In this document: positions 10,824 through 24,175 of the stretch, one piece after another
How the letters are laid out: each line of letters starts with the position of its first letter
How positions within the stretch are numbered: the first letter of the stretch is position 1
DNA from: Calliphora vicina
Taxonomy: Eukaryota > Arthropoda > Insecta > Diptera > Calliphoridae
Length of the DNA: 64,000 nt
Assembly: GCF_958450345.1 (NCBI RefSeq)
Contig: NC_088780.1
Location: 60,175,533 to 60,239,532, forward strand
Direction: 5' to 3'
Made by a program: the position numbers and the translations under genes
The notes under the pieces: model-generated
The model's database searches: none
The model's input: only the letters and a program-made list of their open reading frames with translations
Told to the model about the DNA's origin: nothing

Positions 10824-12656
10824 ATCAAACAACAATTTATATCTTTTTATTTCTCTTTCCCTATAAGAACAAGCCCCATTCGTATTTCCTAAGAAACATT
10901 TAATTCCATATATTTCCCCGGATCTTCTTCCTCTAAATATCATTGTATATCTCATACAATTTAATATCCCTAATTAATAATTATTTACTAATTAAATCTT
11001 TATTAGTGACTTATTTTTTTATTAATTTTATAAAATTACAGAATTTCTAAACAAATGATTACTCTACGAACGAATTCGTTACAAATTTATATTTTCATAT
11101 ATTTTGTATGTCAAATTTCCAAGAATTTCGTTTGAAAATTATAAAATACGTTCAATACAGTCGACAACAAAATATATTTCGTTATTGTGACGAATTAAAT
11201 GACCTAAAAGTTTTATAAGAACATGGGGTTAATACAGTAAATACATATGTAATGTACGTAATTTGTCCAACAATTTTCGCAATTTTATTTAAACCCTGAT
11301 TTTCATCACGTCATTACACATCATTTGAGTAGTATTCCGACAACAGTTTTCCAAAAAAGCTCCTCGGAATGTTACAATTATACTGATATATATTTTATAA
11401 AACCTAAACTATTATTTAATTTGACTTTTGTAGTTCAAGGTTGGCTAATTTGTTTCTGAGAATCCGCTGAAAAAAACATAACCAGAAATATAATATGATA
11501 AGAGTGAAGTTTTTGAGCGATATCTCTTAACTATTGAAAATAATTTTCAGATTGTGCTACTAGTAACTAGATTCATACAGAGTTCATCCCGTACATATTA
11601 TGAGAAATACATAATCTTCTTTGTTAGATATTTTTCTCTCTGCACTTTGTTCGTCTTTATTGGAAATAAAGGAAATAAACTGATTTATTGTGGTTTCTGT
11701 GACTAAATAAATTACTGGCATACACAGATAAAAAAGAGAGTGATAATCATACATCAAACGAATGGCAATTCTTTTCTTAAATCAAAAATTATTGAAAGAA
11801 AGTCTGATTCATTGTGAATGAATGTATTGTGTGTAAGTGTGTGTGTACGTATGAGTATAATAAAATATTTTTTATTGAACTTGTACCATACAAAATGATA
11901 GAATGAATGAAAAGTTAATAAAAAAAATCTATACCGTATACACAAAAGGTCAACAATGCAAATTCAAAAACAACCTTCTCCATAAATTTCAAATCTTCAG
12001 CTTTGTAATCATCTTCAAAAATATGGTAGGTATAATGATTTTGTCATTTCGTTTGTAGCATGTCGAATTCCGTTTGTAGCAATCGTCCCCTTAATAAAAC
12101 AATAGTGTATAATTATTTTGCCATTTCGAAATAATTTAGTTTAAAATGTTTGTGCAAAGAATAATAACAAGAAGTGAAACGCTGTCAAAAAAAACCTAAG
12201 TCGGTTGTCAAAAAAAACCTAACTATAAGAATGTATTGGTATCATTTTATTTATATGTATTGGTTTTCAAACCACTTTCACCACACTCCTCAAACACACA
12301 GAGTTGTAAAAAAGCGACCTTAAAAATTATAACAAAATTTTATTACAAAAATTCAAACAATTCTCAAATTATTTGAATGATATTTGATCTGGAGAGGTTT
12401 TATAAATAGATTTTTCCGCTTTTTATTCCATATTTTCTGCAAAAATTAAGTTTATTTAAATTTTTTTATTAATTTCCAATACGAAATTTTACAAATGTGT
12501 TTATTTTAGTTTTTATTTCAACCCCCAAAAAATTAATGTCAAAAAAATTAAAAAAATATTTTTTTCTTTTGTGCAAAATATACACGTTTCGGTTATTTAA
12601 ATGGTTCAAATGTGTGGAAAAAAATAATAAAAATATTATGTGATGGTGAATACTTA
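10824..12656. other. No gene seen; short direct repeat
   Basis: AT-rich with GT-rich microsatellite-like sequence near 11825-11850. A GTTGTCAAAAAAAACCTAA word is repeated in tandem at about 12182-12225. No coding evidence. Confidence 0.5.
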
Positions 12657-12808
12657 GTGCCGATTTGCACCATGACTTTTAACACGTTGTTTTTTCTTAA
12701 TTCTCTTTTGATATTTTGAGTTTGTGGATAAGAGGGGTGGAGTAAAATCAACTTCAAAAGAGAATTAAGAAAAAACGATGCCTTAAAAGTCATGGTGTAA
12801 ATCGGCAC
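12657..12808. mobile_element. 152 bp MITE with TTA target duplication
   Basis: The ends pair over about 55 bases (outer GTGCCGATTTGCACCATGAC against GTGCCGATTTACACCATGAC). TTA lies at 12654-12656 and 12809-12811. A PIF/Harbinger-type nonautonomous element is likely, although its TIR is unrelated to that of 9986-10112. Confidence 0.8.
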
Positions 12809-13232
12809 TTACATAGAAATATATGTATATTAAAAGTATGGGGTAATAACAATTACCTAAAGAAATATACTGAGTAGTCGAAAGTACTATTAAAGTCGTG
12901 TATGCGGGTACGTACGATTCGGTACAGCCGAATATAATATTGTTATTTGTATTTTAACAAACAAAAATGATGAAAAATTTAAATCCAAAAGGACGAAGGT
13001 TCCCGTAGTTTTGTGTGTTTTCAATGTGTGAGTATGGAATGTGTTTTTAAAGCTCCTGAACATAAATATATTTTAAGTAAAATTCGTGTTTCGAATGGTA
13101 ATAAACCGAAACTTAAGTATGTCTATGTGGGATCATAAATATTGTTTAGTAAATAAACATTATACTAAGTAGAATGTGTTCTTGTATAAAGATTTACAAA
13201 TGTGTGTAAATATGTAAATATACATATATACA

Positions 13233-15670
13233 TTAGAGTGACAATCAGTTGTATGGAAAAAAATTTTTGTTAAAATTTTGAAGAGTGCCGGGTGGAATAT
13301 TGTGACACTAGGCCTAAATGTTAAGTGCTGAAAATTTGAGCCAAATCGGGCAACGATTTCTGGACGCGCATCGAGGTCAAAGTTCAGACATATGCAAAAT
13401 TTTACTGTTAATATGGAATAAATAGGTGAAACTCGTTAACTTTCTGCATTGCTTTCTAGAAATATGTAGATTTATTTATATTAATGAATATTACATTAAA
13501 AAAAAGTTTTGGAAATTAACCCTGTATCTCCTTTGGTTCAAAATGACCCAAAAACTGTATTATCGCCAAAATTAGAGAAAAATGCAAATTTTTCAGTTTT
13601 TGAAAAAAATTTGCTACTAAATAAATACTTTTGCAATTGAATGCAAAAGAATCGAAATATGTACGTAATTATCGTTGTAATGAGATATAAATGACAAAAT
13701 TTGATTAAAAAATGTTAAAGTTATTACAAATTCGCCAGACCATTACCGTGTTTCAGACCACTTGAACAAAAAATTTAGAAACAAAATTTAGATATTTCGA
13801 GAAAAATTAAAATAAAAGCTCATTTTTACATAAAATATGTCCATATTTACTTGTATATGAGTTTTTGTCTTCGTAGGATACCGTTAACCTATTCGCAGGT
13901 ATGGCCAAAAAAAATAATTTTTTTTAACGGCTGTTTCAAAACTCCATTTTCAATTTTTTAAAAATTTTGTTAAACAAATTTCAGTTTTTTTCGATCATCA
14001 CATTGGGGTTTATTGAGATCAAAATAGGGAATAAAAATATGAAAAAATTATGTCAATACCTCTTACAGTTTTTCCGTACCTGCGATTGAAATTTTGCGTT
14101 TTTCAAGAAAAACTAATTTTTTGTCCATATTTAGGCGAATGAGTCCAATTTCCTTACTGTTATAAATTTTAAGTAAAACCTATTCATAATATTATAGTCC
14201 TTGTAATTTTAAATATGTTCTGAAAGTTTTACTAAAATCGGAAAACGATAACCTTTGAATCGTGAAGGTCAAATGCCAAATTTTTCAATATTTGGAATTT
14301 CTAATGAAAAGATAGCGAAATGTTACATATTTTTGGGCCGATTTTCATGAAACTTGAGGAAAATATATATTGGGGTCTAGCATTTACAACAACAGTGTAA
14401 AAATGAATTTTAACCTTTAAGAGGACTTGGGGTCAAAATGGTTGTGTTTTTCTTGATTTTAAAAGTTGAGAATAATTTGGACCCCAAGTGCTGCTAAGGG
14501 TTAATTTCCATTTTTGTGCAGTTATTTTAAATTCTGGACTTTATGTTATATTTTCCTCAAGTTTCATGAAAATCGGCCCATAAATATGTAACATTTCGCT
14601 ATCTTTTCATTAGAAATTCCAAATATTGAAAAATTTGACTTTTGACCTTCACGATTCAAAGGTAATCGTTTCCCGATTTTAGTAAAACTTTCAGAACATA
14701 TTTAAAATTATAAGGACTATAATATTATGAATAGGTTTTACTTAAAATTTATAACAGTAAGGAAATTGGACTCATTCGCCTAAATATGGACAAACAATTT
14801 GTTTTTCTTGAAAAACGCAAAATTTAAATCGCAGGTACGGAAAAACTGTAAGAGGTATTGACATAATTTTTTCATATTTTTATTCCCTATTTTGATCTCA
14901 ATAAACCCCAATGTGATGATCGAAAAAATCTGAAATTTGTTTAACAAAATTTTTAAAAATTTGAAAATAGAGTTTTGAAACAGCCGTTAAAAAAAATTAT
15001 TTTTTTTGGCCATACCTGCGAATAGGTTAACGGTATCCTACGAAGACAAAAACTCATATACAAGTAAATATGGACATATTTTATGTAAAAATGAGCTTTT
15101 ATTTTAATTTTTCTCGAAATATCAAAATTTTTTTTCTAAATTTTTTGTTCAAGTGGTCTGAAACACGGCAATGGTCTGGCGAATTTGTAATAACTTTAAC
15201 ATTTTTTAATCAAATTTTGTCATTTATATCTCATTACAACGATAATTACGTACATATTTCGATTCTTTTGCATTCAATTGCAAAAGTATTTATTTAGTAG
15301 CAAATTTTTTTCAAAAACTGAAAAATTTGCATTTTTCTCTAATTTTGGCGATAATACAGTTTTTGGGTCATTTTGAACCAAAGGAGATACAGGGTTAATT
15401 TCCAAAACTTTTTTTTTAATGTAATATTCATTAATATAAATAAATCTACATATTTCTAGAAAACAATGCAGAAAGCTAACGAGTTTCACCTATTTATTCC
15501 ATATTAACAGTACAATTTTGCATATATCTGAACTTTGACCTCGATGCGCGTCCAGAAATCGTTGCCCGATTTGGCTCAAATTTTCAGCACTTAACATTTA
15601 GGCCTAGTGTCACAATATTCCACCCGGCACTCTTTGAAATCTAAAAAAAAAAAATCGGCTGTCACTCTAA
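13233..15670. mobile_element. Giant palindromic element (TTAGAGTGAC ends), copy A
   Basis: Starts TTAGAGTGAC and ends GTCACTCTAA. The left arm (13233 to about 14440) is mirrored almost base for base by the right arm (about 14460-15670), so arms are about 1.2 kb around an axis near 14452. Landmarks paired on both sides include GAGTGCCGGGTGGAATATTG, GACCTCGATGCGCGTCC, ACCTATTCGCAGGTATGGCC and TTGACCTTCACGATTCAAAG. The axis lies in a GGACCCCAAGTG phrase. TATACA flanks both ends. No transposase frame is present; frames inside are read-through of the arms. Copies occur at 36780-37943 and 51888-54461. Confidence 0.88.
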
Positions 15671-16600
15671 TATACATATGTCTGTAGTTTATATACATGG
15701 CTTAGCATGTACATATGTATGTACTATATGTTTGACCATTTAAAGAGATTTGTATTTATAAGTTTTTATATAAAAAATCTATTTTTGTTCAGAAATATGA
15801 GTGATCACAGATCGAGCAGCTTTTCTTGATTATACGCTTATTGTCCAAGTTATTAGCGATTTTAGATATTGTGAGTTTTTATATAAAAAATCGATTTTTG
15901 TCCAACGCAAATACTTAGAAGCACTCATCGTTTCTCGGATGGACCTAATGCGTGGTTGGAAAATAAATGGGGGAAACCTGGAACTGGAATTCCTTGTTTC
16001 CGCCGTTTCTTTGACGATTGATTCCAAGTATATTCCAAGATATTAGCATTTCGGAGTATAGCAGGTTCGGGCAAATTTATCATTCCGGCACATATCCAAA
16101 AATCTGGTCAATGTTGTAAATGGAGTTCGATCAACCATTTTCCAGATGCCATGTCACTACCTTTGGTCACATATTTAAAACATTTGATAAGTGGTAGTAT
16201 TATTGGGCGTAAAAAACTTTTGTGGACTATTGCGAACATTTAAAAAAATAGAAAAATCGGACTAGTCGTTCTGCAATTTTAGATACATATATCGAAAAAA
16301 GTGGACGTGGTAAATTTTTCTTACGAATTTTACCACGAATATTTAAAAAAAATTTTGCCGATTTTAGATAAATCGATAACTACGAACATTTAAGCAAAAA
16401 ATTAGCCAAATCGGTGTAGCCGTTTTCAGATTTTAGATAAATCGAAAAAAGTGGGCGTGGTCAATTTTTCGTTCCGTAAAAAAAAAGTTGGACTATGGCC
16501 AACATTTAAAAAAAAATTGTCTAAATCGTTCCGGCCGTTCTCAACTGATGCAATTACCAACGAACGACAATTGATTTTTATTTATATAGATAGAAGATTT
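15671..16600. repeat. Degenerate repeats with GTGGGCGTGGTCAATTTTTC
   Basis: The phrases AAATCGGACTAGTCGTT, ATTTTAGATAAATCGA and AAAAAGTGGGCGTGGTCAA recur with drift between about 16240 and 16560, ending TTTTTATTTATATAGATAGA. Such text is common in decayed fly elements. The open frames near 15801-16046 lie upstream and show no domain. Confidence 0.45.
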
Positions 16601-17122
16601 TTAAACAGAGTATGAAAACAAACAAAACATTTCGCAAACGTTTGCCTAATGTACAAAACAAATCAAAATTTTTATATTGTATTGTACATGAGCAAAAACA
16701 AAACAAAAACTTTTCAAGTGACAAAGAGAGAAAACGAAACGATTAGCTTTTCACTCATCTGCATTATTTAATTTACCGTTACAATCGTACATTTGAGTAC
16801 AAAACATATAGAGAAACGTATTTTTTATTCGTTTTGTTTTTTTTTTGTACTGTGTTCTCTATTATAATGAGTAAATCAATTACCAAACGTTTGTTAAACG
16901 TTTTTTATCAGAATGTTTCAATATTGTTCTTACTCTTTTCTTTTCTAGTTGCGTACGTTTATATTAATGTACAGTTTGCGCTCATGAGCAAAAACAATAC
17001 AAACCATAATGGGACAATCATTCTCATTTTATGTGTTTGGTTTTTGTTTCACTCACTGAAAAGAACAAAACAAAACGATAGCAAACGTTTCGATTTGTTT
17101 ATTTCCGTACTCTGTTTTTAAA
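16601..17122. mobile_element. Foldback element with AAACAGAGTA ends
   Basis: The left end (AAACAGAGTATGAAAACAAAC, with GCAAACGTTTGC further in) is mirrored by the right end (GCAAACGTTTCGATTTGTTT to ACTCTGTTTTTAA). Arms are imperfect, about 45 bases at the ends. The 95-codon frame at 16834-17121 is inside it, is hydrophobic only because of T-rich sequence, and is not a credible gene. Confidence 0.5.
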
Positions 17123-17386
17123 TTTATAACAGGTTTATAAAACAAATTTTGTATGGAAATTCTAAACCTTTAATAAAATTAAAAATTTATTATGAGTAAG
17201 GGGGTAAAGTTGTTGCGGCCCTGTTTTGAAATAGTATACGTCCCTGTCAATGTAAGCTAAAACGCCCCAAACCCCCCACCTGACTAACAAAAATTTTGCG
17301 TGGGGAGGTTGACGACTTGGCATTGGGAAAAGGCTAAAATCCTAAGTGCCTTATATTTTTTTTCCCATAATTTTTATATTAAACAG

Positions 17387-17500
17387 GAAGGGCCACTATT
17401 AGTTAGGAGCCACCACTCCAGACCTCTTCCTAGTGGATTTAATGAAGGGCCACTATAAGTTAGGAGCCACTACTCCAGACCTCTTCATAGTGGATTTCAT
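17387..17500 (+). repeat. Tandem duplication, 57 bp unit, two copies
   Basis: Units begin GAAGGGCCACTATtAGTTAG at 17387 and 17444. Each ends TAGTGGATTT plus a few bases and they differ at only a few sites. Confidence 0.8.
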
Positions 17501-20500
17501 ATTGTATTTGTTTGTTTGTGGTCTTTTGTTGATGTTAATTGTTTTTTTTTGCTGAAAATAAAGAAAAAAATGTACATATATATTAATAAAATAGTCAAAG
17601 TAGGGATGGAACAATACATAATTACCATGTCCTGTCCAAGGGTTGTAGAAATCTTCCTGAAAAATAGAAAAAAAAGGAATTATTAATAATTAGTGTATGT
17701 AACTTACCAACTTCTATCAAAATGTGGCTATATCAGCTGTTGATAGATATGTGTGTATTCGAGCTGTGTTAAATAGGCATAGTATTCGTAGTGGTGAGAT
17801 AGTAATACAAATGTGTAAAGTAGCAGGGTTGTATTTTTCATTCATAACGGCTAAACGTAAAAATCTAAAATTCAAATTTTAAGAAAATTATGAATGAAAT
17901 TATTATGCAGCTATTTTTGCTGACAGCCTGGTACTTCAAGGATATGGAATAAAAAAAAAACTGGTAACGATCACCAAATAATAAATATATTTTATTTGGC
18001 GGAGTTGTGTCCAAGGAATTAACCGCGTAAATTGTAGGTAGTTTATGTTATAGTTTTTGAATTAAATATTGATATTTATAAGATTAAGCGGGAAGGTAAT
18101 TTAAAGTCAAATACCATACGATAAATAAAATAGAAACAAAGTATTACGCGGGGAAATTAATACATAATAAGAACTTTTGAGAAATATACATATAAAATTA
18201 GCGGCAAAATTTAACCGGCAAAAATCTTGACAGTACATAAGATTGAAAAGGGTATAAAAGGGAAAAATACTGAGAGATAGCAATTAATAGTTGAGAAGTG
18301 CCAAAGTGATCTATTTACAATTTAATAGCATTAATAAAAAAAAATCAAAAAAATATAAGATTTAAACTCAAAGTTAAATTAGTGAATGCAGAAAGAACAA
18401 TCCTTAAACAAATCCTTGTTAAGGATAGTCATACGAAATACGAAATATTCAAAAGTAAGTTTTGTTTGTTTAAGAATGTGTGATTGTTTGTATATTCATG
18501 AACAAATAATACAAAAACAGAAATAAATAGAGATTTCAAGAGAATTAAAAATATTAATAAATACTGTACAAATTATATATTAAATGTGATAATTTGTTCA
18601 TGAATATTCAAAAGTTTTAATAGAATACAAATATTAAGGTGTTTGTGGGTATTAGTTGTTTTTCTTGGAGGTGGCCAAAAAGAAGCGACAGAGGGAAAAA
18701 TCTGTGCCCAGGACTACCGAGAAAATAGCCTGGGGAAAATCATAGATTTTTGTATAGGATCTTGAATCCGAAGTAACTGCCAGAAGATAAGGCAAAGGGG
18801 ATCCCTAGGAAAAATCTAAAAATAGTTTTGAAAGCCAGATGAAAAAGGAAAGTCAAACATCTACAATAACAATAGAAAGATCAAGCTGCTTGGTGAATCT
18901 CAAGGTACTGAAATATTAAAGCAAATAAATAATAATTTAAATAATCAAAAAAGCTATAAAAAAAAATTAAAGAAAGAAGTCAATTAGATCTATTTTATAA
19001 TATTTAGTTTTATTTATTTATTTATTTATTTATAAAGTATTATTAATTTTAAGTTAAATTTAAGTGGTGATATTGTGAGAAAAAATTGTGTCCATCGAGA
19101 GTGTCCTGTGATTTTGTTTGTTTTGTGTTAGAAAAAAAAAATAAGTTAAAGAAAAATATATATATAACGTCATTAGGTACTCAAATTAGGCGGAATTTAT
19201 AAGTAAACATATAAAAGGAAATATCAAAAGTGCATAATATTAGTGCGTCCTTAGAGAGCTCTTTCAGGCGTAGGCAGTTGTTATAGAAGCGGATATCCGG
19301 TAGTGCGGATAAATATATAATAATTTGAGTTCTAGAAAAAAAACAAAAAGGTAAAAAAAAAAGGAAATTAAAAATAGTAGTATATATATTTTTTTTTGAT
19401 ATAGCTGTAAAATAAAATTAAGAAAAAAAGAAAAAGCAAATAGTTATAAAAAAAAAACAAGATTAGTATTACAATTTATGTTCTTAGATTAAGTTATTTA
19501 GGAATTAGAAATTAATAAAATGTATGAAAAAGTTTAGATAAAACAAAAATAATGTCTGAGTAAAATTAATTGTTTGGGGATTGTTGAAACAGAAAAGGGC
19601 GACGAATGGCGGGATTTTGGGACTGTGAGTAAAAGGTAATGGTGGATATGTCACAGTCATGGTTGGGAATTGGGCGATTAGAGGTTAACATCTATCTCTC
19701 TATTGATGGCATTGCTGCGTGCAAGTTTTTGTGTTGTATGTATGTTCATTTATAAAATTTTTTTTTGTTGCAACCTGGGCCAAATAAAGGGTTGAGAACA
19801 CCCCTTGAGGTGACGCCGCAGAGCTAGAAGGGTAAACTTGGCAAGAGGAACAAACAGGTTCGTAACAAAGTTTAAAAAATTATGAAAGAGGAATTTTTTT
19901 AGCCAATGGGGATAAAATTTTCGGTTAGGGGATCTGGGGATTTTTTGGGGATAAACCAAATCTGTTGGGGAATTTTGGAGGATAAAAATCTATAAATTTG
20001 TATTTTTTTACATTTAAAAATGGATTTTCTAACATTATGAATAATATTGAAAAACATTTTTATATACAATTTATACTTTGACAATTCTAAAGTTGTGCTA
20101 AATTTTACCATGGCAATCCTAAACTTTTGTGTTATTATTCTTTGTGAATAGTTTATATGAAAGAAGAAGAATATAAAAAAAGCAAAACTAAAAGTCGTTA
20201 AAACATACATATAAGCAATTTGTCTCCAAGTGTATGCTGTAATTCAATGGATCAATAAAATTTTAGTTCTATTGCTAAAAAATTTTGACATAGTCAATAT
20301 TGGCTAATAGTATTTAAATAACGCATTTTTTAATATTATTAAATATTGTATTAAACTAATTAATTTTTAATTTCGACTAAATGGAATAACAATGAATTTA
20401 AATGATTTGAATTAAAGTAGTATGTATACATTTAAGTATATAATAATATTTAATTCAACAATAATATGTAATTTTAAATTAATTATTTTGGAGTATTTGG

Positions 20501-20788
20501 GGACAAAAAAATGGAAATGGGGAGGAGAGCTGGAAAGAGCAGCAGTGATGCTGCATATAAATTGTATGGGCATGAGTATTTTTGACAACTAGAAAACCCT
20601 TGCCGCTTTTATTTAGGTATGCTTGTTATAAATGCATGAAAATTCGCCTCATAGTTATACGAGTGAAGTGCTAAGTAACATATGAGTTCTCCTAAAATGT
20701 TTTTCTATGTCTTTGCTTAATTCTGTTACTTTCCAATTATTTTTTTATTGTTATTTAGCTTAACATAAGTAGTGTTTCAGTATTTGAT
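17501..20788. other. A-rich non-coding tract, origin unclear
   Basis: From about 18290 to 19560 the + strand is strongly A-rich with short poly-A runs. A GGTATAAAAGG box is at 18250-18260, and a TTTA microsatellite lies near 19009-19033. A G-rich stretch at 19590-19990 and a purine run near 20500-20530 follow. A-richness with a TATA box would suit part of an LTR element, but I found no paired LTRs, primer site or gag/pol frame, so it stays unassigned. Frames at 19750-20210 on the - strand look accidental. Confidence 0.3.
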
Positions 20789-21790
20789 AACACTATACAA
20801 CAAAATCAATTTTTTTCCAAAATTACAAGGTCCTACCAATAAATTTTGATAGAGGAGACAAAAAAAAAGACACATACGTGTATTAGCGTTTTGAAAGTTT
20901 ACATCTGAATTTCATTTCAGGGGGGGTTAAAGTTTCCCAACTCTGGCACATTCTTATTGTTAATCGTCATAAGAAACCATATGATCCTTACATTTTAGGT
21001 ATAAAATGTGTTCAGAAAAGTTATGTAAAATGTTACGGAGAATATTCTTGTAGAATATGTTAACCCTCTAAATCCTCAAGGACAATACTTATCGTAAAAT
21101 TTCACGGACAATATTTTTGCGGAACATTTTAACGCCTTAAATCCCTGTTTTAATGGAGTTTGTTGATCCTATTTAAAATAAGGACAAAAAAGACCCATGC
21201 CTTGAGGAGTTAGAGGGTTAACATATTCTACAAAAATGTTCTCCGTAACATTTTGCATAAATTTGCTGAATACATTTTATACCTAAAATGTTGTTTAAAA
21301 TAAAATTCTTAATAAATGCTAAATTAACCCTCGGCTCTCTTTTGTTATGTCTTTTTTCAGACTTTCTGGTTGAATTTTCCGTTTTGATGTATTCAGGGAC
21401 TTATAGTAAAATTTCATGTATAATTTTTTTGCGGAACATTATAACCCCTTAAATCACTGTTTTAATAGTGGTTTTTGCACTTCTTTAAAAGAAGGACAAA
21501 ATAGACCCATGCCTTGAGGATTTAGAGGGTTAACATATTCTACAAAAATATTCTCCGTAATATTTTACATAACTTTGCTGAACGCATTTTATACCTAAAA
21601 TGTAAGGATCACATGGTTTCTTATGACGATTAACAATAAGAATGTGCCAGAGTTGGGAAACTTTAACCACCCTTCAAATGAAATTCAGATGTAAACTTTC
21701 AAAACGCCAATACACGTGTCTTTTTTTTTGTCTCCTCTATCAAAATTTATTGGTCGGACCTCGTAATTTTTTTTTGGTGTTGTATAGTGT
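20789..21790. mobile_element. 1 kb palindromic element with CACTATACAAC ends
   Basis: The left arm from CACTATACAAC through GACACATACGTGTATTAGCG and AACTCTGGCACATTCTTATT is mirrored by the right arm ending GTTGTATAGTGT. The axis is near 21290. Inside it lies a TTAA-flanked piggyBac-like insert at 21065-21217, and related TTAACCCTC / GAGGGTTAA words recur near 21326 and 21530. The overlapping frames on both strands are palindrome read-through. Confidence 0.75.
21065..21217. mobile_element. 153 bp piggyBac-like MITE
   Basis: Ends CCCTCTAAATCCTCAAGG and CCTTGAGGAGTTAGAGGG, flanked on both sides by TTAA (21061-21064 and 21218-21221). A TTAA duplication with CCC ends is the piggyBac signature. 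Confidence 0.6.
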
Positions 21791-23375
21791 AATTTGTGTC
21801 AAGTTATCACTGGAAGTTACGGGATTCCGTTCGTTTACTTTTAAATACTTGTAACGAGAGAGCAAGAGAGTGTTAAAAGTGACAGTTCGTAGATAGAGAA
21901 CATGATATTTTTTACTGGACATTTTTGGTCCATTAAAAAATATCAACATAAAAATATGTTTAAAACATTTTTACCACTTTATAACTTCATTCACTACTTT
22001 TTGTGGTGGAGGTTATACAAAATTAACCAACAAAAAAATTTCATTGGGATTTATTACATTATGAAATACTCCCAACGTATGATTATCCCAAAGCATTATT
22101 TGGCCATAAATATGCTTTTGATAATACGGTTGACCACAAATATGCTTTTGATAATTAGTATTTAACTGAAAGTTTTCCTGATTTGAATGGTTTTTTTGTG
22201 TGTATATTCTTACTGTATATGCAACAACCATTTGCACTTACTACTGAACTCCGCTAATATTTTCAGTGGCTGTAACTATCTCTTTATACTCATGTTGTTT
22301 TCTTAGCTTGTTATGACGTGAAGTTGCTCACATGAAATAGCTCTTTGAAAATTTTATATTATGTACCTGATGCCAAATATTATATAAGAATCGTACTATA
22401 ATGCACCATATTTGAGTAGTTGAATTTCCAATTTAAATCAAATGTTTACTAACTATTCTCGCAAATGACTTTTTTTATTCAAAAATACGAAAAATTTCAA
22501 TATAATTAATATTTCAATTATGGACATATTTCGTATTGAACAAACTTTAGGCTTATAAATATGACCTCATTTATTTATTCATTCATTCAAAAGGCAAAAG
22601 AAATACATCCTTATTTTTCGTAACTACTAGTACAAAATAAAAATCCTACATTTAGTAAAAATGTTTAGTAGTCGATTGTATTTTGTTTGATTTATGTGCT
22701 GAAATTTTACTCATGAACTCTATTTATTTTGTTGTGACATCTATTGTGTACGAATTATGAAATTGAAATACACCTACCAAATTCATGCATATGAGTGTAC
22801 ACAAATAAATGGAATATAAATATGTACATTCTATATGATATACGAAACATAGTACATATTTGGCATCAGGCCAATACAACAAAAGAGCTAAAAAAATGAA
22901 TGAATTTAAAAAGAAATAAATAAATTAAATGGAGTAAAATGTAATAGAATCAAATAGAAAAGTTGGACAAAAAAATTACAATGGAATACATACAAACGCA
23001 TACAATAGACACACTTATAACAAAAATATACATATACTAGGTATGTACATTAGACCTGTCCTTAAAAAAATGTTTTTCTTTGAATGAGTCTTATTTTGTT
23101 ATTTCGTATCTAAAATTAACGGTTTTAAAATTCAAGGACAATATTATAACGATACCCGTACCGGAAATCTACTGAAATTTGTGTAAACAATGGTACTTTT
23201 TCAGTTATCTTCAAAAACTTCTATTAAAATTGTTCTTAAACGTTTGAAAATTTAAGAATAGCTAAGTTATTCGCGTTTCATCTGACCATATATTAATCAA
23301 AAACTACTATTTAACTCATATCTTTTTCCAGCATTTCTGCATACAAACTAGTTGTTAACACAACTTATACATGCA
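21791..23375. other. No gene seen; short direct repeat
   Basis: AT-rich. An AAATATGCTTTTGATAAT word is repeated about 30 bases apart near 22108-22156. The frames at 21902-22237 are T/A-rich and lack support. Confidence 0.5.
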
Positions 23376-24171
23376 CAGTGGTTCAGAAATTTTTGTTTTG
23401 GAAATAATATCTATTGGAGATATTGTTGCGTGGCCCCGCAAATTTGGTTAAATTTTCTCAAATTTTAAAAAAAAATCCATTTATGATCCGAATAAGCTGA
23501 AACTTAAAACATAAATAGTTCTTGAAAAGGTCTACCAAAAATATGCTTACATGTGTACGTTATCTGTATTAGTTGAAGAGATATTTAGGTTTATTGATTT
23601 ATTTTTTTTATTTTACTTGATCTTTTTATGGATTTTTAGATATGGCGGGCCTACGGATGGTCCAAATTTAGTTTTAAAATATCAGTTATATTGGCGATAA
23701 AATTCTAAATATAATAGAACAAGCCTGCTAACAGTTATCTCGTCCCTATAAAAAATTACACGCATCCAAAGATGGAACATGAAAAAGGGACGCATTTTTT
23801 ACGTTTTTTCCCAAAAAAAAATATATTTTTTCTTTTGTAGAAAAAAAATATCTTCAGGACTAGGTTTTAATTTTAGACCCATACTTTCTTTTGGAAATTT
23901 TCTTAGAATTTTGTGTAGATTCCAATTTTGACCCACCCTAGTAAGTAATTCATAAAATTATTTAATTTTACTATAATAGGACTACGTCACCAATATCATA
24001 TTCTTTAACAATTTGAGACCCGAGGTGACCAAATTTGCGGGGCCTCGCTAGAAAGCTGATCAAACGTAATTCAAGTCGAAAACACCTCAACTCCAACCAT
24101 GTGAAATTTTGTAACAATATCTAGTTCCAGAGGTACAATTAATTTCGAAAAAAAATGTTTATAAACCACTG
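23376..24171. mobile_element. CAGTGG-ended repeat element, copy 2 (complete)
   Basis: Starts CAGTGGTTCAGAAA and ends TTTATAAACCACTG. TGCA lies on both sides (23372-23375 and 24172-24175), a possible 4 bp TSD. It carries the same phrases as the copies at 8244 and 44165-47902, partly in inverted order. It preserves, as its complement, the CCGTAGGCCCGCCATATC site that is interrupted in the third copy. Confidence 0.65.
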
Positions 24172-24175
24172 TGCA

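Noticed and set aside
16834..17121. 95-codon hydrophobic frame that looks like a membrane protein
   Set aside because: It lies wholly inside a foldback element and its hydrophobicity comes from T-rich sequence.
17501..20788. LTR retrotransposon
   Set aside because: A-rich bias and a TATA box are suggestive, but no paired LTRs, primer-binding site or gag/pol frame could be found.
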